Below, piece after piece: positions 1 to 8,174 of a stretch of 40,990 nucleotides of DNA. The translations under genes were made by a program, and so were the position numbers. This stretch comes from Burkholderiaceae bacterium (GTDB taxonomy: Bacteria; Pseudomonadota; Gammaproteobacteria; Burkholderiales; Burkholderiaceae_C): contig JAQUDN010000008.1 in the NCBI GenBank assembly GCA_028685665.1, positions 1 through 40,990 on the forward strand. Reading direction: 5' to 3'. The stretch's first letter is position 1; every line of letters starts with the position of its first letter. The notes below the pieces were generated by a model. It did no database searches, was not told the DNA's origin, and was given only the letters and a program-made list of their open reading frames with translations.

Positions 1-8
1 CCAAGACC

Positions 9-2111
9 ATGACCACGCTGATCTGCGATTGCAACCGGACCATGCCCCTCGACGCGAAGGCGTTGGGTGAGGCCCTCCAGGAAAAACTGACCCTGCACTC
101 CACCCTGTGCCGGCGCGATATCGGCGCTTTCCAGCAGGCCATACAAAGCGGCGAGGAGGTCGTGGTGGCCTGCACCCAGGAGCAGCGCCTGCTGGGCGAC
201 GTGGGCCAGCAGACCGAGGGGGCGGTGTCCCCCCTGCGCTTTGTGAACATCCGGGAGACCGCTGGATGGAGCCGCAGTGCGGCCCAGGCCACCCCCAAGA
301 TCGCGGCCTTGCTCGCGGCGGCCCGCCTGCCCGAGCCCCCGCCGGTGCCCACGGTCAGTTACCACAGCGCGGGCCGTCTGCTGGTCATTGGGGCGCTGGA
401 TGCCGCGGAGCGGGCGGCGGCGATGGTCTCGGACGTGCTCGATACCACGCTCTTCACCCAGGGCCCGGGCGAGGCCGGGGGCGCACAGGCCCGGCGTTTT
501 CCGGTGCTGGGCGGCAAGATCACGGCTCTGCGGGGCTGGCTGGGGGCGTTTGAGCTGCAGTGGGAGGCCGATAACCCCATCGACCTCGATCTCTGCACCC
601 GCTGCAATGCCTGTGTGGCCGCCTGCCCCGAGAACGCGATTGGCCTTGATTACCAGATCGATCTGGCCGCCTGCCAGTCGCACCGGGCCTGCGTCCAGGT
701 CTGCCAGGTGGCGGGGGCCATCGATTTCAGCCGCGAGCCCCGCGTGCAGCAGGAGCGCTTCGATCTGGTGCTCGATCTGCGGCCGGCTACGGCCACCCCG
801 ACCTTCCTGCAGCATGCGCCGCCGCAGGGCTATTTCCGCTGGGATGGGCGCGACATCGCCCCCTTGCTGCGCCTGCGGGAGCAGGTCGGCGATTTCGAAA
901 AACCCCGTTTCTTTGCCTACCAGGCCAAGGTCTGCGCCCACAGCCGCAACCAGACCGTGGTCTGCCAGGCCTGTGTGGACATTTGCTCGGCCGAGGCGAT
1001 TGCCCGTGACAAGGCCCGCCAGCGCATCGTGGTGAACCCCCATCTGTGCGTGGGTTGCGGAGCCTGCCCCACCGTCTGCCCCACAGGCGCCCTGACCTAC
1101 GCCTACCCGGCAGCCCCCGGGCAGGGCCTGATGTTCCGGACCCTGCTGTCCACCTATGCCGCAGCGGGTGGCAAAGAGGCCGTGCTTTTGCTGCACAGCC
1201 AGCAGCGCGGCCAGGCCCTGGTGGAAGAGCTGGGCCGTGCAGCCCAGCTCAAATTGCTGGAGGGCTTGCCGCCCCAGGTCATCCCTGTGGCCTTGTGGCA
1301 CACCGCCAGCACCGGCGTGGATCTGTGGCTCAGCGCGGTGGCCTACGGGGCCTCGCAGGTGCTGGTGCTGGTCACGCAGGAGGAGGCTCCGCAGTATGTC
1401 GAGGCCCTGCAGGCGCAGATGGCGGTGGCGCAAACGATCTTGCACGGCCTGGGCTACACCGGCACCCACTTCCAGTGCGTGCGCGCAGACCATCCCTCCG
1501 ACCTGGATGCGGCCTTGTCGCGGTGCGTTGCCCTGCGGGCCACCGCCCCCGCCGTGCCGGCCCGCTTTGCCGTGGCCCAGGAAAAACGCAGCACCCTGGA
1601 GCTGGCCATCGACCACCTGGTGGCCCAAGCTCCCCTGCCCGTGGCCGAGCGGCCCGCGGCGATTGCCTTGCCGGCCGCCGGCGCGCCCCTGGGAAGCATC
1701 ACCGTAGACAAGGACCGGTGTACCTTGTGCCTGAGTTGTGTGAGTGCCTGCCCGGCCAGCGCCTTGCAGGACAATCCGCAAGCACCGCAATTGCGTTTCA
1801 TCGAAAAGAACTGCGTGCAGTGCGGCCTGTGCGCCAGCACCTGCCCCGAAGACGCGATCACCTTGGAGCCGCGCCTTCTGCTGACGCCCGAGCGCGCCCA
1901 GTTGCGCCTGCTGAACGAGACCCCGCCCTGGGCCTGCGTGCGCTGTGCCAAGCCCTTTGGGACGCTCAAGGCCATCGAGGCCATGCTGGGCAAGCTCGCG
2001 GGGCACCCGATGTTCCAGGGCGAGGCCCTGGAGCGGCTCAAGATGTGCAGCGATTGCCGCGTGATCGACCTGTATTCCTCCTCCAGCGAAACGAAAGTGA
2101 CCGACCTGTGA
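9..2111 (+). CDS. Polyferredoxin, multi-cluster 4Fe-4S protein of the formate dehydrogenase locus
   Basis: 700 residues, probably cytoplasmic: no signal peptide or membrane segment is visible. Ferredoxin-type CxxCxxCxxxC motifs start at Cys196, Cys347, Cys571 and Cys602. Partial sets lie at Cys222/228/232 and Cys319/322/326, so at least four and perhaps six clusters are possible. Two CxxC pairs near the C-terminus (643/646 and 680/683) look like a separate metal knuckle. The N-terminal 180 residues carry a CDC at 6-8 and isolated Cys34 and Cys55, and residues 385-500 form a cluster-free alpha/beta stretch. Its stop overlaps the start of the TorD-like gene, so it probably belongs to the formate dehydrogenase operon. 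An electron-transfer or cofactor-assembly role is inferred; the exact function is unknown. The promoter would lie left of the window. Confidence 0.85.
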   Translation: MTTLICDCNRTMPLDAKALGEALQEKLTLHSTLCRRDIGAFQQAIQSGEEVVVACTQEQRLLGDVGQQTEGAVSPLRFVNIRETAGWSRSAAQATPKIAALLAAARLPEPPPVPTVSYHSAGRLLVIGALDAAERAAAMVSDVLDTTLFTQGPGEAGGAQARRFPVLGGKITALRGWLGAFELQWEADNPIDLDLCTRCNACVAACPENAIGLDYQIDLAACQSHRACVQVCQVAGAIDFSREPRVQQERFDLVLDLRPATATPTFLQHAPPQGYFRWDGRDIAPLLRLREQVGDFEKPRFFAYQAKVCAHSRNQTVVCQACVDICSAEAIARDKARQRIVVNPHLCVGCGACPTVCPTGALTYAYPAAPGQGLMFRTLLSTYAAAGGKEAVLLLHSQQRGQALVEELGRAAQLKLLEGLPPQVIPVALWHTASTGVDLWLSAVAYGASQVLVLVTQEEAPQYVEALQAQMAVAQTILHGLGYTGTHFQCVRADHPSDLDAALSRCVALRATAPAVPARFAVAQEKRSTLELAIDHLVAQAPLPVAERPAAIALPAAGAPLGSITVDKDRCTLCLSCVSACPASALQDNPQAPQLRFIEKNCVQCGLCASTCPEDAITLEPRLLLTPERAQLRLLNETPPWACVRCAKPFGTLKAIEAMLGKLAGHPMFQGEALERLKMCSDCRVIDLYSSSSETKVTDL

Positions 2112-2737
2112 GCGCTCCTGCTTCCCTGACCCCGCCCGGCAGCTCCGCCCTGGACGAAGAAACCGCCCGCGCCGAGTTGTATGGGGTGCTGGCGCAGCTT
2201 TGGTATGCGCCCCCCGAGCCCGCCTTGCTGTCTGCGCTGCGCGTGGCGGTCACCGAAGCCCCTTCGGCGGGCGGTTTTTTGCAAGAGCCTTGGCAGCAGT
2301 TGGTGGGGGCCGCCCGCGCGCAGGACGATGCCGCCATCGCCGCCGAGTTCGATCGTTTGTTTGGCGGTGTCGGCAAGCCCGAGGTCTTTGTCTACGGCTC
2401 GCATTACCTCAGCGGCTATCTGAACGAAAAACCGCTCGCGCGCTTGCGCACCGACCTGGCGGCGCTCGGCCTGGGGCGCGATGAGGCCATGCCCGAGACC
2501 GAAGACCATGTGGCCTATCTGTGCGAGGTCATGCGCTACCTGATCGCCGGTGACGACAGTGCGGTCTGCCACCTCACGGCGCAGCGCCAGTTCTTCACCA
2601 CCCATCTGCAACCGTGGATGAATGATTTTTGCGATGTGTTACAGGCCCACCCCGCCGCGCAGTTTTACGGGGTTTTGGCGCAATTCTTGCGGGCTTTTCT
2701 GGCGGTCGAGGCGCAAGGGTTCGACATGCTGGATTGA
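2108..2737 (+). CDS. TorD/DmsD-family molybdoenzyme chaperone
   Basis: 209 residues, starting at a GTG that overlaps the previous stop (GTGA), which indicates translational coupling. The protein is helical and soluble, of usual TorD-family length. It shows the family pattern EFDRLFGG (80-87), YGSHYLSG (96-103) and a PETEDHVAYL stretch with conserved acidic residues and His (129-138). Members of this family bind the Tat signal peptide of a molybdoenzyme and hold it back until the cofactor is inserted. Here the client is most likely the catalytic subunit encoded at 3050-6016. The specific partner is inferred from gene position. Confidence 0.85.
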   Translation: MSAPASLTPPGSSALDEETARAELYGVLAQLWYAPPEPALLSALRVAVTEAPSAGGFLQEPWQQLVGAARAQDDAAIAAEFDRLFGGVGKPEVFVYGSHYLSGYLNEKPLARLRTDLAALGLGRDEAMPETEDHVAYLCEVMRYLIAGDDSAVCHLTAQRQFFTTHLQPWMNDFCDVLQAHPAAQFYGVLAQFLRAFLAVEAQGFDMLD

Positions 2738-2754
2738 TCCAGGGGTCACCGCGA

Positions 2755-2788
2755 TTGCGCAGGGGGAGGGGTGGGCATAAACTTATGC
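2755..2788 (+). promoter_or_regulatory. Candidate promoter/operator upstream of the Fdh structural genes
   Basis: The 89-base gap before the Tat-signal gene contains GCATAA-AC-TTATGC at 2775-2788, a perfect 6+6 inverted repeat around two bases. TTGCGC at 2755-2760 could serve as a -35 with a poor -10 (CATAAA or ATAAAC) overlapping the repeat. A dyad over a weak -10 suggests regulated internal transcription of the structural genes. The promoter call is tentative; the dyad itself is directly visible. Confidence 0.4.
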
Positions 2789-2826
2789 AAACTGCTTCAT
2801 ACCCAATCCATTCCAAGGGGTTCTGC

Positions 2827-3036
2827 ATGCCCGAACAAATCACCCAGACTTCCCGCCGGAATTTCTTTGCCGGCGCTGCCACCGTGGGCGCTGCTGCCGC
2901 TGCCGTGGTGGCCTTGCCCCGCACCGGCACGGCGCCTGCCGCCCTGGCCGAGCCCTCCCTGCCGGCCCCGGAGCGGGGCGGTGGCTACCGCCTGTCGGCC
3001 CATGTCCAGCAGTATTACAAGACCACCCGTCTTTGA
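2827..3036 (+). CDS. Small Tat-signal protein of formate dehydrogenase loci
   Basis: 69 residues. The ATG is supported by AAGGGG six bases upstream. It has a twin-arginine signal (TSRRNFFAGAA, from residue 8), an Ala-rich hydrophobic core and a short mature tail ending YRLSAHVQQYYKTTRL. This matches the family usually called formate dehydrogenase region TAT target (TIGR02811, from memory), which sits just before the catalytic subunit in many proteobacteria. Its role is unknown; a small accessory subunit or export partner of the enzyme is plausible. The next gene follows after 13 bases. Confidence 0.85.
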   Translation: MPEQITQTSRRNFFAGAATVGAAAAAVVALPRTGTAPAALAEPSLPAPERGGGYRLSAHVQQYYKTTRL

Positions 3037-3049
3037 AGGGGGCTCGCCC

Positions 3050-6016
3050 ATGTTGCTCACCAAAAAATCGTCTTCGGCGCAACCCGGCGCCATCGCTTCG
3101 CCTTTTGTGCACAGCCTGCGCCGCGGCCTGTCCCGGGCCCTGCCCACCATGGACCGCCGCGCCTTCCTGCGCCGCTCGGGTCTGGGCGTCGGGGTGGGGC
3201 TGGCCGCCTCGCAACTGACTTTGGTCACCAAGTCCCAGGCGGCTGAAGGCGCCAAGGTGGGGTTGGGCGACAGCAAGATCGAAGTGCGCCGCACCGTGTG
3301 CACGCACTGTTCGGTGGGCTGTGCGTCGGATGCGGTGGTCGAGAACGGTATCTGGGTGCGCCAGGAGCCTGTGTTCGATTCACCCATCAACCTGGGCGCG
3401 CACTGCGCCAAGGGCGCAGCCTTGCGTGAGCACGGCCATGGCGAATACCGCCTGCGCTACCCGATGAAGCTCGTTAACGGCAAGTACGAGCGCATCAGCT
3501 GGGACACCGCCCTCACGGAAATCGCCGAGCGCATGCAGGCGCTGCGCAAGGCCAGCGGACCGGACAGCGTGTATTTCGTGGGTTCTTCCAAGCACAACAA
3601 CGAACAGGCCTATTTGCTGCGCAAGTTCGTGAGCTTCTGGGGCAGCAACAACTGCGACCACCAGGCGCGCATCTGCCACAGCACCACGGTGGCCGGGGTG
3701 GCCAACACCTGGGGCTACGGGGCCATGACCAACTCGTACAACGACATGCAGAACAGCAAGGTCGCGCTGTACATCGGCTCCAATGCCGCCGAGGCCCATC
3801 CGGTGAGCATGCTGCACATGCTGCATGCCAAGGAATCGGGCTGCAAGATGATCGTGGTGGACCCGCGCTTCACGCGCACGGCGGCCAAGGCCGACGAGTA
3901 CGTGCGCATCCGTTCGGGCACCGACATTCCTTTCCTGTTCGGCCTGCTGCACCACATCTTCAAGAACGGCTGGGAAGACAAGCAATACATCCAAGACCGC
4001 GTCTATGGCATGGAGCAGGTGCGCGAGGAAGTGCTGAGCAAATGGACGCCCGACAAGGTGGAAGAGGCCTGCGGCGTCAAGGAAGAGCAGGTCTTCAAGG
4101 TGGCCAAGATGCTGCACGACAGCAAGCCGGGCACCATCGTCTGGTGCATGGGCCAGACGCAGCACACGATCGGCAATGCCATCGTGCGCGCTTCGTGCAT
4201 CCTGCAATTGGCCCTGGGCAACGTGGGCAAGAGCGGCGGCGGCACCAACATCTTCCGGGGGCACGACAACGTGCAGGGCGCTACCGACGTGGGCCCCAAT
4301 CCCGATTCGCTGCCTGGCTATTACGGCCTGGCCGAAGGGGCCTGGAAGCACTTTGCGACCGTGTGGGGCGTGGACTTCGAGTGGATCAAGGGCCGCTTTG
4401 CCTCGCCCGCCATGATGAGTAAGAACGGCATCACCGTCTCGCGCTGGATCGATGGCGTGCTCGAAAAGAACGAGCTGATCGACCAGGACTCCAACCTGCG
4501 CGGTGTCTTTTACTGGGGCCACGCACCCAACTCCCAGACCCGTGGCCTGGAGATGAAGCGGGCCATGGACAAGCTGGACCTGCTGGTGGTGGTGGACCCC
4601 TATCCCTCGGCGACGGCCGCCATGGCCGCCATGCCCGGCAAGGCCGAAGACCTGAATCCCCAGCGGGCGGTCTATCTTCTGCCGGCGGCCACGCAGTTTG
4701 AAACCAGTGGCTCCTGCACCGCCTCCAACCGCTCGATCCAGTGGCGCGAGAAAGTGATCGAGCCGCTGTGGGAGAGCCGCTCCGACCACATGATCATGCT
4801 GCAGCTGGCGCAAAAGCTTGGCTTCGACAAGGAACTGGTCAAGAACTACCAGCTGCAAAAAGTCAAGGGCATGGACGAGCCCGTGCCCGAAGACATCCTG
4901 CGCGAAATCAACCGCAGTGTCTGGACTATTGGCTACACCGGCCAAAGCCCCGAGCGCCTGAAGGCGCACATGAAGAACATGCATGTCTTCGACGTCAAGA
5001 CCCTCAAGGCCAAGGGCGGCAAGGACAAGGAAACCGGCTACGACTTCGAGGGTGATTATTTTGGTCTGCCCTGGCCCTGCTACGGCACACCCGCCCTCAA
5101 GCACCCGGGCTCTCCCAATCTGTACGACACCTCCAAGCATGTGATGGAGGGGGGCGGGAACTTCCGCGCCAACTTTGGTGTCGAGCGCAATGGCAAAAGC
5201 CTGCTGGCCGAAGATGGCTCGCACTCGCTGGGGGCCGACATCACCACGGGCTACCCCGAATTCGACCATGTGCTCTTGAAAAAGCTCGGTTGGTGGGATG
5301 AGCTCAGCGACGAAGAAAAGAAAGCCGCCGAGGGCAAGAACTGGAAGACCGACCCCACGGGAGCCATCATCCGCGTGGCCATGAAAAACCACGGCTGCCA
5401 TCCCTTTGGCAATGCCAAGGCGCGTGCCGTGGTCTGGAATTTCCCCGACGCCATTCCCCAGCACCGGGAACCGATTTATGGCACCCGCCCCGATCTGATT
5501 GCCAAGTACCCCACGCACGACGACAAGAAGGCTTTCTGGCGCCTGCCCACGCTCTACAAGAGCCTGCAGGACAAGAACGTGGCCGACAAGGTCCACGAGA
5601 AATTCCCGCTCATCATGAGCTCGGGGCGCCTGGTCGAGTACGAGGGCGGAGGCGAGGAAACCCGTTCCAACCCTTGGCTGGCCGAGCTGCAGCAGGAGGC
5701 GTTTGTCGAAATCCATCCCAAGACCGCCGCCGACCGCGGCATCCGCAATGGCGAACGCGTCTGGCTCAGCACCCCCACGGGCGCCCGGCTGAATGTGCAG
5801 GCCCTGGTGACCGAGCGGGTCGGGCCGGACACGGTCTGGATGCCTTTCCACTTCTCGGGCCGCTGGCAGGGGGCCGACATGCTGGCCTACTACCCCACCG
5901 GCGCGGCGCCCATCGTGCGCGGCGAAGCCGTGAACACCGGCACCACTTATGGTTACGACAGCGTGACCATGATGCAAGAAACCAAAACCACGATCTGTAA
6001 CGTGGAGCGTGCTTGA
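3050..6016 (+). CDS. fdhA: Formate dehydrogenase catalytic (alpha) subunit, molybdopterin and 4Fe-4S
   Basis: 988 residues; the start is supported by GAAGGGGG upstream. It oxidises formate to CO2 at a bis-MGD Mo or W centre. The Tat signal (MDRRAFLRRSG from residue 34) lies after an unusually long N-terminal extension of about 33 residues, so Met34 is an alternative start. The 4Fe-4S ligands are Cys84, Cys87, Cys91 and Cys119. The metal ligand is Cys209 followed by His210 in RICHST, the position held by selenocysteine in E. coli FDH-N, so no Sec insertion is needed. The C-terminal molybdopterin-dinucleotide-binding domain runs from about residue 845 to the end. It should act in the periplasm with the beta and gamma subunits encoded downstream. 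Confidence 0.96.
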   Translation: MLLTKKSSSAQPGAIASPFVHSLRRGLSRALPTMDRRAFLRRSGLGVGVGLAASQLTLVTKSQAAEGAKVGLGDSKIEVRRTVCTHCSVGCASDAVVENGIWVRQEPVFDSPINLGAHCAKGAALREHGHGEYRLRYPMKLVNGKYERISWDTALTEIAERMQALRKASGPDSVYFVGSSKHNNEQAYLLRKFVSFWGSNNCDHQARICHSTTVAGVANTWGYGAMTNSYNDMQNSKVALYIGSNAAEAHPVSMLHMLHAKESGCKMIVVDPRFTRTAAKADEYVRIRSGTDIPFLFGLLHHIFKNGWEDKQYIQDRVYGMEQVREEVLSKWTPDKVEEACGVKEEQVFKVAKMLHDSKPGTIVWCMGQTQHTIGNAIVRASCILQLALGNVGKSGGGTNIFRGHDNVQGATDVGPNPDSLPGYYGLAEGAWKHFATVWGVDFEWIKGRFASPAMMSKNGITVSRWIDGVLEKNELIDQDSNLRGVFYWGHAPNSQTRGLEMKRAMDKLDLLVVVDPYPSATAAMAAMPGKAEDLNPQRAVYLLPAATQFETSGSCTASNRSIQWREKVIEPLWESRSDHMIMLQLAQKLGFDKELVKNYQLQKVKGMDEPVPEDILREINRSVWTIGYTGQSPERLKAHMKNMHVFDVKTLKAKGGKDKETGYDFEGDYFGLPWPCYGTPALKHPGSPNLYDTSKHVMEGGGNFRANFGVERNGKSLLAEDGSHSLGADITTGYPEFDHVLLKKLGWWDELSDEEKKAAEGKNWKTDPTGAIIRVAMKNHGCHPFGNAKARAVVWNFPDAIPQHREPIYGTRPDLIAKYPTHDDKKAFWRLPTLYKSLQDKNVADKVHEKFPLIMSSGRLVEYEGGGEETRSNPWLAELQQEAFVEIHPKTAADRGIRNGERVWLSTPTGARLNVQALVTERVGPDTVWMPFHFSGRWQGADMLAYYPTGAAPIVRGEAVNTGTTYGYDSVTMMQETKTTICNVERA

Positions 6017-6027
6017 AGAACCTGGCC

Positions 6028-6098
6028 CCCTGCGCCTGACCCTGGGCGCAGGGCGCAGCCCCCTGAGGGGCGCGCCATGCGCCCCGGGACGGCCCGGG
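6028..6098. repeat. Multi-hairpin intergenic element between fdhA and fdhB
   Basis: Three consecutive inverted repeats fill the 114-base gap: CCCTGCGCC/GGCGCAGGG (6028-6036 and 6045-6053), GGGGCGC/GCGCCCC (6067-6073 and 6079-6085), and CCCGGG twice around 6083-6098. No T-run follows, so this is not a standard terminator. It may stabilise or attenuate the mRNA between the alpha and beta genes. It also looks like a mobile palindromic element, which cannot be tested with one copy. Confidence 0.5.
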
Positions 6099-6130
6099 GG
6101 CACCCCCTATTTCGCTGATTGGAGACAGCA

Positions 6131-6754
6131 ATGGCACGAATGAAATTCATCTGCGATGCAGAGCGCTGCATTGAATGCAACGGCTGCGTGACCGCCTGCA
6201 AGAACGAGCACGAAGTGCCCTGGGGCGTGAACCGCCGCCGGGTGGTCACGCTCAACGACGGCGTTCCTGGCGAAAAATCCATTTCGGTGGCCTGTATGCA
6301 CTGCAGCGATGCACCCTGCATGGCGGTCTGCCCCGTCAATTGTTTCTACCGCACCGACGAGGGCGTGGTCCTGCACGACAAGGATGTGTGCATCGGCTGC
6401 GGCTACTGCAGCTATGCCTGTCCGTTTGGAGCCCCCCAGTTTCCGGCGCAAGGCACGTTTGGCGTGCGCGGCAAGATGGACAAATGCACCTTCTGCGCCG
6501 GCGGCCCCGAGACCCATGGCAGCCAGGCCGAGTTCGAGAAGTACGGCCGCAACCGCCTGGCCGAAGGCAAGCTGCCTGCCTGCGCCGAAATGTGCTCCAC
6601 CAAGGCCTTGCTCGCGGGCGATGGCGATGTGGTGGCCGATATTTTTCGCAACCGTGTGGTGCAGCGCGGCAAGGGCGCGGAAGTCTGGGGCTGGGGCACG
6701 GCCTACGGGGCCCGCCAGGCGGGCCAGCCCCCCGTCGAAGGAGTCAAGCCATGA
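6131..6754 (+). CDS. fdhB: Formate dehydrogenase Fe-S (beta) subunit
   Basis: 207 residues; ATG chosen because GGAG lies just upstream, although an in-frame TTG exists 12 bases earlier. It carries electrons from the alpha subunit to the cytochrome b subunit. Four cluster motifs are visible: Cys13/16/19/23, Cys55/58/63/67, Cys87/90/93/97 and Cys119/122/151/155. It is much shorter than E. coli FdnH (about 290 residues) and lacks that protein's C-terminal membrane helix, resembling the short Wolinella-type subunit. It has no signal peptide and is expected to be co-exported with the Tat-targeted alpha subunit. Its stop overlaps the next start (ATGA). Confidence 0.95.
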   Translation: MARMKFICDAERCIECNGCVTACKNEHEVPWGVNRRRVVTLNDGVPGEKSISVACMHCSDAPCMAVCPVNCFYRTDEGVVLHDKDVCIGCGYCSYACPFGAPQFPAQGTFGVRGKMDKCTFCAGGPETHGSQAEFEKYGRNRLAEGKLPACAEMCSTKALLAGDGDVVADIFRNRVVQRGKGAEVWGWGTAYGARQAGQPPVEGVKP

Positions 6755-6990
6755 CGCATACGGTGTTTCGGGCCAGTCTGCTGGCCCTGGCGGCCCTGGC
6801 AAGCCTGTCGGCCTGCTCGGAAAAACCGCAAACCCTGGGCGGCGCCCGGCAGGATGCGCCGGCCCAGGCCGGCACCGGCAGCCAATTCACCCAGCCCGGC
6901 TGGAAGGCTGGCGACAAGACCAGCTGGGAGCAGCAGCTCAAAACACGCCAGCAGTACGGTCAGAACGAATACAGCCGCACACAGCGGTGA
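6751..6990 (+). CDS. Small putative lipoprotein in the formate dehydrogenase operon
   Basis: 79 residues, starting in an ATGA overlap with fdhB. A hydrophobic signal segment (residues 5-20) ends in LSAC, a good lipobox with Cys22 as the lipid attachment site. The mature part is polar, rich in Gln, Gly and Lys, and ends WEQQLKTRQQYGQNEYSRTQR. No family is recognised. Tight placement between the beta and gamma genes suggests a periplasmic accessory of the membrane-bound enzyme, perhaps for assembly or anchoring. That role is inference. Confidence 0.75.
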   Translation: MTHTVFRASLLALAALASLSACSEKPQTLGGARQDAPAQAGTGSQFTQPGWKAGDKTSWEQQLKTRQQYGQNEYSRTQR

Positions 6991-7003
6991 AGCGAGGCCT
7001 GCC

Positions 7004-8167
7004 ATGAAACACTTGTTGTGTGCCTTGTGGGTGGTGCTGGGCACCCTGGCCCCGGCCTGGGCGCAGGCCCCGGCGGCGCCCGCGCCCGTCGCCCTGCAAG
7101 CCCCGGGGGGCGTGCAGGGGCAAAGCATTTTCGAGGTCCGGCCCGAGGCCAGTGCCGACCCCGGCTACGCCACCCAGACCAACGGCGAGCGCGCCAAGGT
7201 CCAGCCGGGCAACAATGCGCCGATGTGGCGGCAGGTGGGCCAGGGCGTGGCGGGCTACAGCAGCCTGCCGGTGACCCAGGCGCCGGAAGCCGGGGTGCTG
7301 GTGCAGCCCACGGTGCAATACCCCGGATCGCGCGTGACCAATGCGGGCGATGCGTGGCGCCAGGTGCGCAACCAGTGGATTCTTCCCTACGGGGGGTCTC
7401 TGCTCCTGATCGTGGCCGCCGCCCTGGCCTTGTTCTACTGGCGCAAGGGCATGATCCTGCTGCACGGGGCCCCCACCGGCCGCCAGATCGAGCGCTTCAC
7501 CCCGCTGGAGCGCGCAGCCCACTGGACCAATGCCATCGCTTTTGTGGCGCTGGCGCTGTCGGGCCTGGTCATGGCCTTTGGCAAGTTTTTCCTGCTGCCT
7601 TTCCTGGGCAGCGCGCTGTTTGGCTGGCTGACCTACGCCCTCAAGAACGTGCACAACTTTGCCGGCCCCCTGTTTGCCGTTTCCTTGCTGATCGTGTTCA
7701 TCACCTTCCTCAAGGACAACCTGCCGCGCAAGGAAGACTGGCTGTGGATGGTCAAGGGCGGCGGCTTGCTGTCGTCCGAGGAAGTGCCCTCGCACCGCTT
7801 CAACGCCGGTGAAAAAGTCGTTTTCTGGGGCGGCGTGCTGGGTTTGGGCCTGATCGTGGTGGCCTCCGGGCTGGTGCTCGACAAGCTGATTCCTGGCCTG
7901 GCCTATGTCCGGGGCACCATGCAGGTCGCCCATATGGTGCATGCCGTGGCCACCTTGCTGATGGTGGTCATGTTCATGGGCCATATCTACATGGGCACCA
8001 TCGGCATGCAAGGCGCCTACCAGGCCATGAAGACCGGCTATGTCGATGAAACCTGGGCCCAGGAGCACCATGCGCTCTGGTACGAAGACATCCAGGCGGG
8101 CAAGATTCCCGCGCAGCGCAGCACCGCAGGCTCCGGCCCGGCGCACCGCCAACCCGCCCAAGTGTGA
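7004..8167 (+). CDS. fdhC: Formate dehydrogenase cytochrome b (gamma) subunit
   Basis: 387 residues; GAGG lies seven bases before the ATG. It anchors the enzyme in the inner membrane and passes electrons to quinone. A signal peptide (1-20, ending AWA) precedes a periplasmic region of about 105 residues. Membrane segments follow at about 130-146, 176-192, 218-236, 272-292 and 306-330. Likely haem b ligands are among His173, His217, His310/313 and His327. The 130-residue N-terminal extension is absent from E. coli FdnI but known in the longer gamma subunits of other proteobacteria. The ORF stops eight bases before the next start. Confidence 0.94.
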   Translation: MKHLLCALWVVLGTLAPAWAQAPAAPAPVALQAPGGVQGQSIFEVRPEASADPGYATQTNGERAKVQPGNNAPMWRQVGQGVAGYSSLPVTQAPEAGVLVQPTVQYPGSRVTNAGDAWRQVRNQWILPYGGSLLLIVAAALALFYWRKGMILLHGAPTGRQIERFTPLERAAHWTNAIAFVALALSGLVMAFGKFFLLPFLGSALFGWLTYALKNVHNFAGPLFAVSLLIVFITFLKDNLPRKEDWLWMVKGGGLLSSEEVPSHRFNAGEKVVFWGGVLGLGLIVVASGLVLDKLIPGLAYVRGTMQVAHMVHAVATLLMVVMFMGHIYMGTIGMQGAYQAMKTGYVDETWAQEHHALWYEDIQAGKIPAQRSTAGSGPAHRQPAQV

Positions 8168-8174
8168 GGACGCC

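Noticed and set aside
2771-3049. N-terminal extension of fdhA reading through the Tat-signal gene
   Set aside because: A separate 69-residue Tat protein with its own ribosome-binding site occupies this DNA in another frame, and fdhA has its own start at 3050 with GAAGGGGG upstream.
3674-3676. Selenocysteine in formate dehydrogenase
   Set aside because: The metal-ligand codon is TGC (Cys209) and no in-frame TGA occurs, so no SECIS element is expected.
3380-6103. 907-codon open frame on the - strand opposite fdhA
   Set aside because: It mirrors fdhA codon by codon, has no recognisable domain and is low in structured motifs; it is a by-product of high GC at third codon positions.
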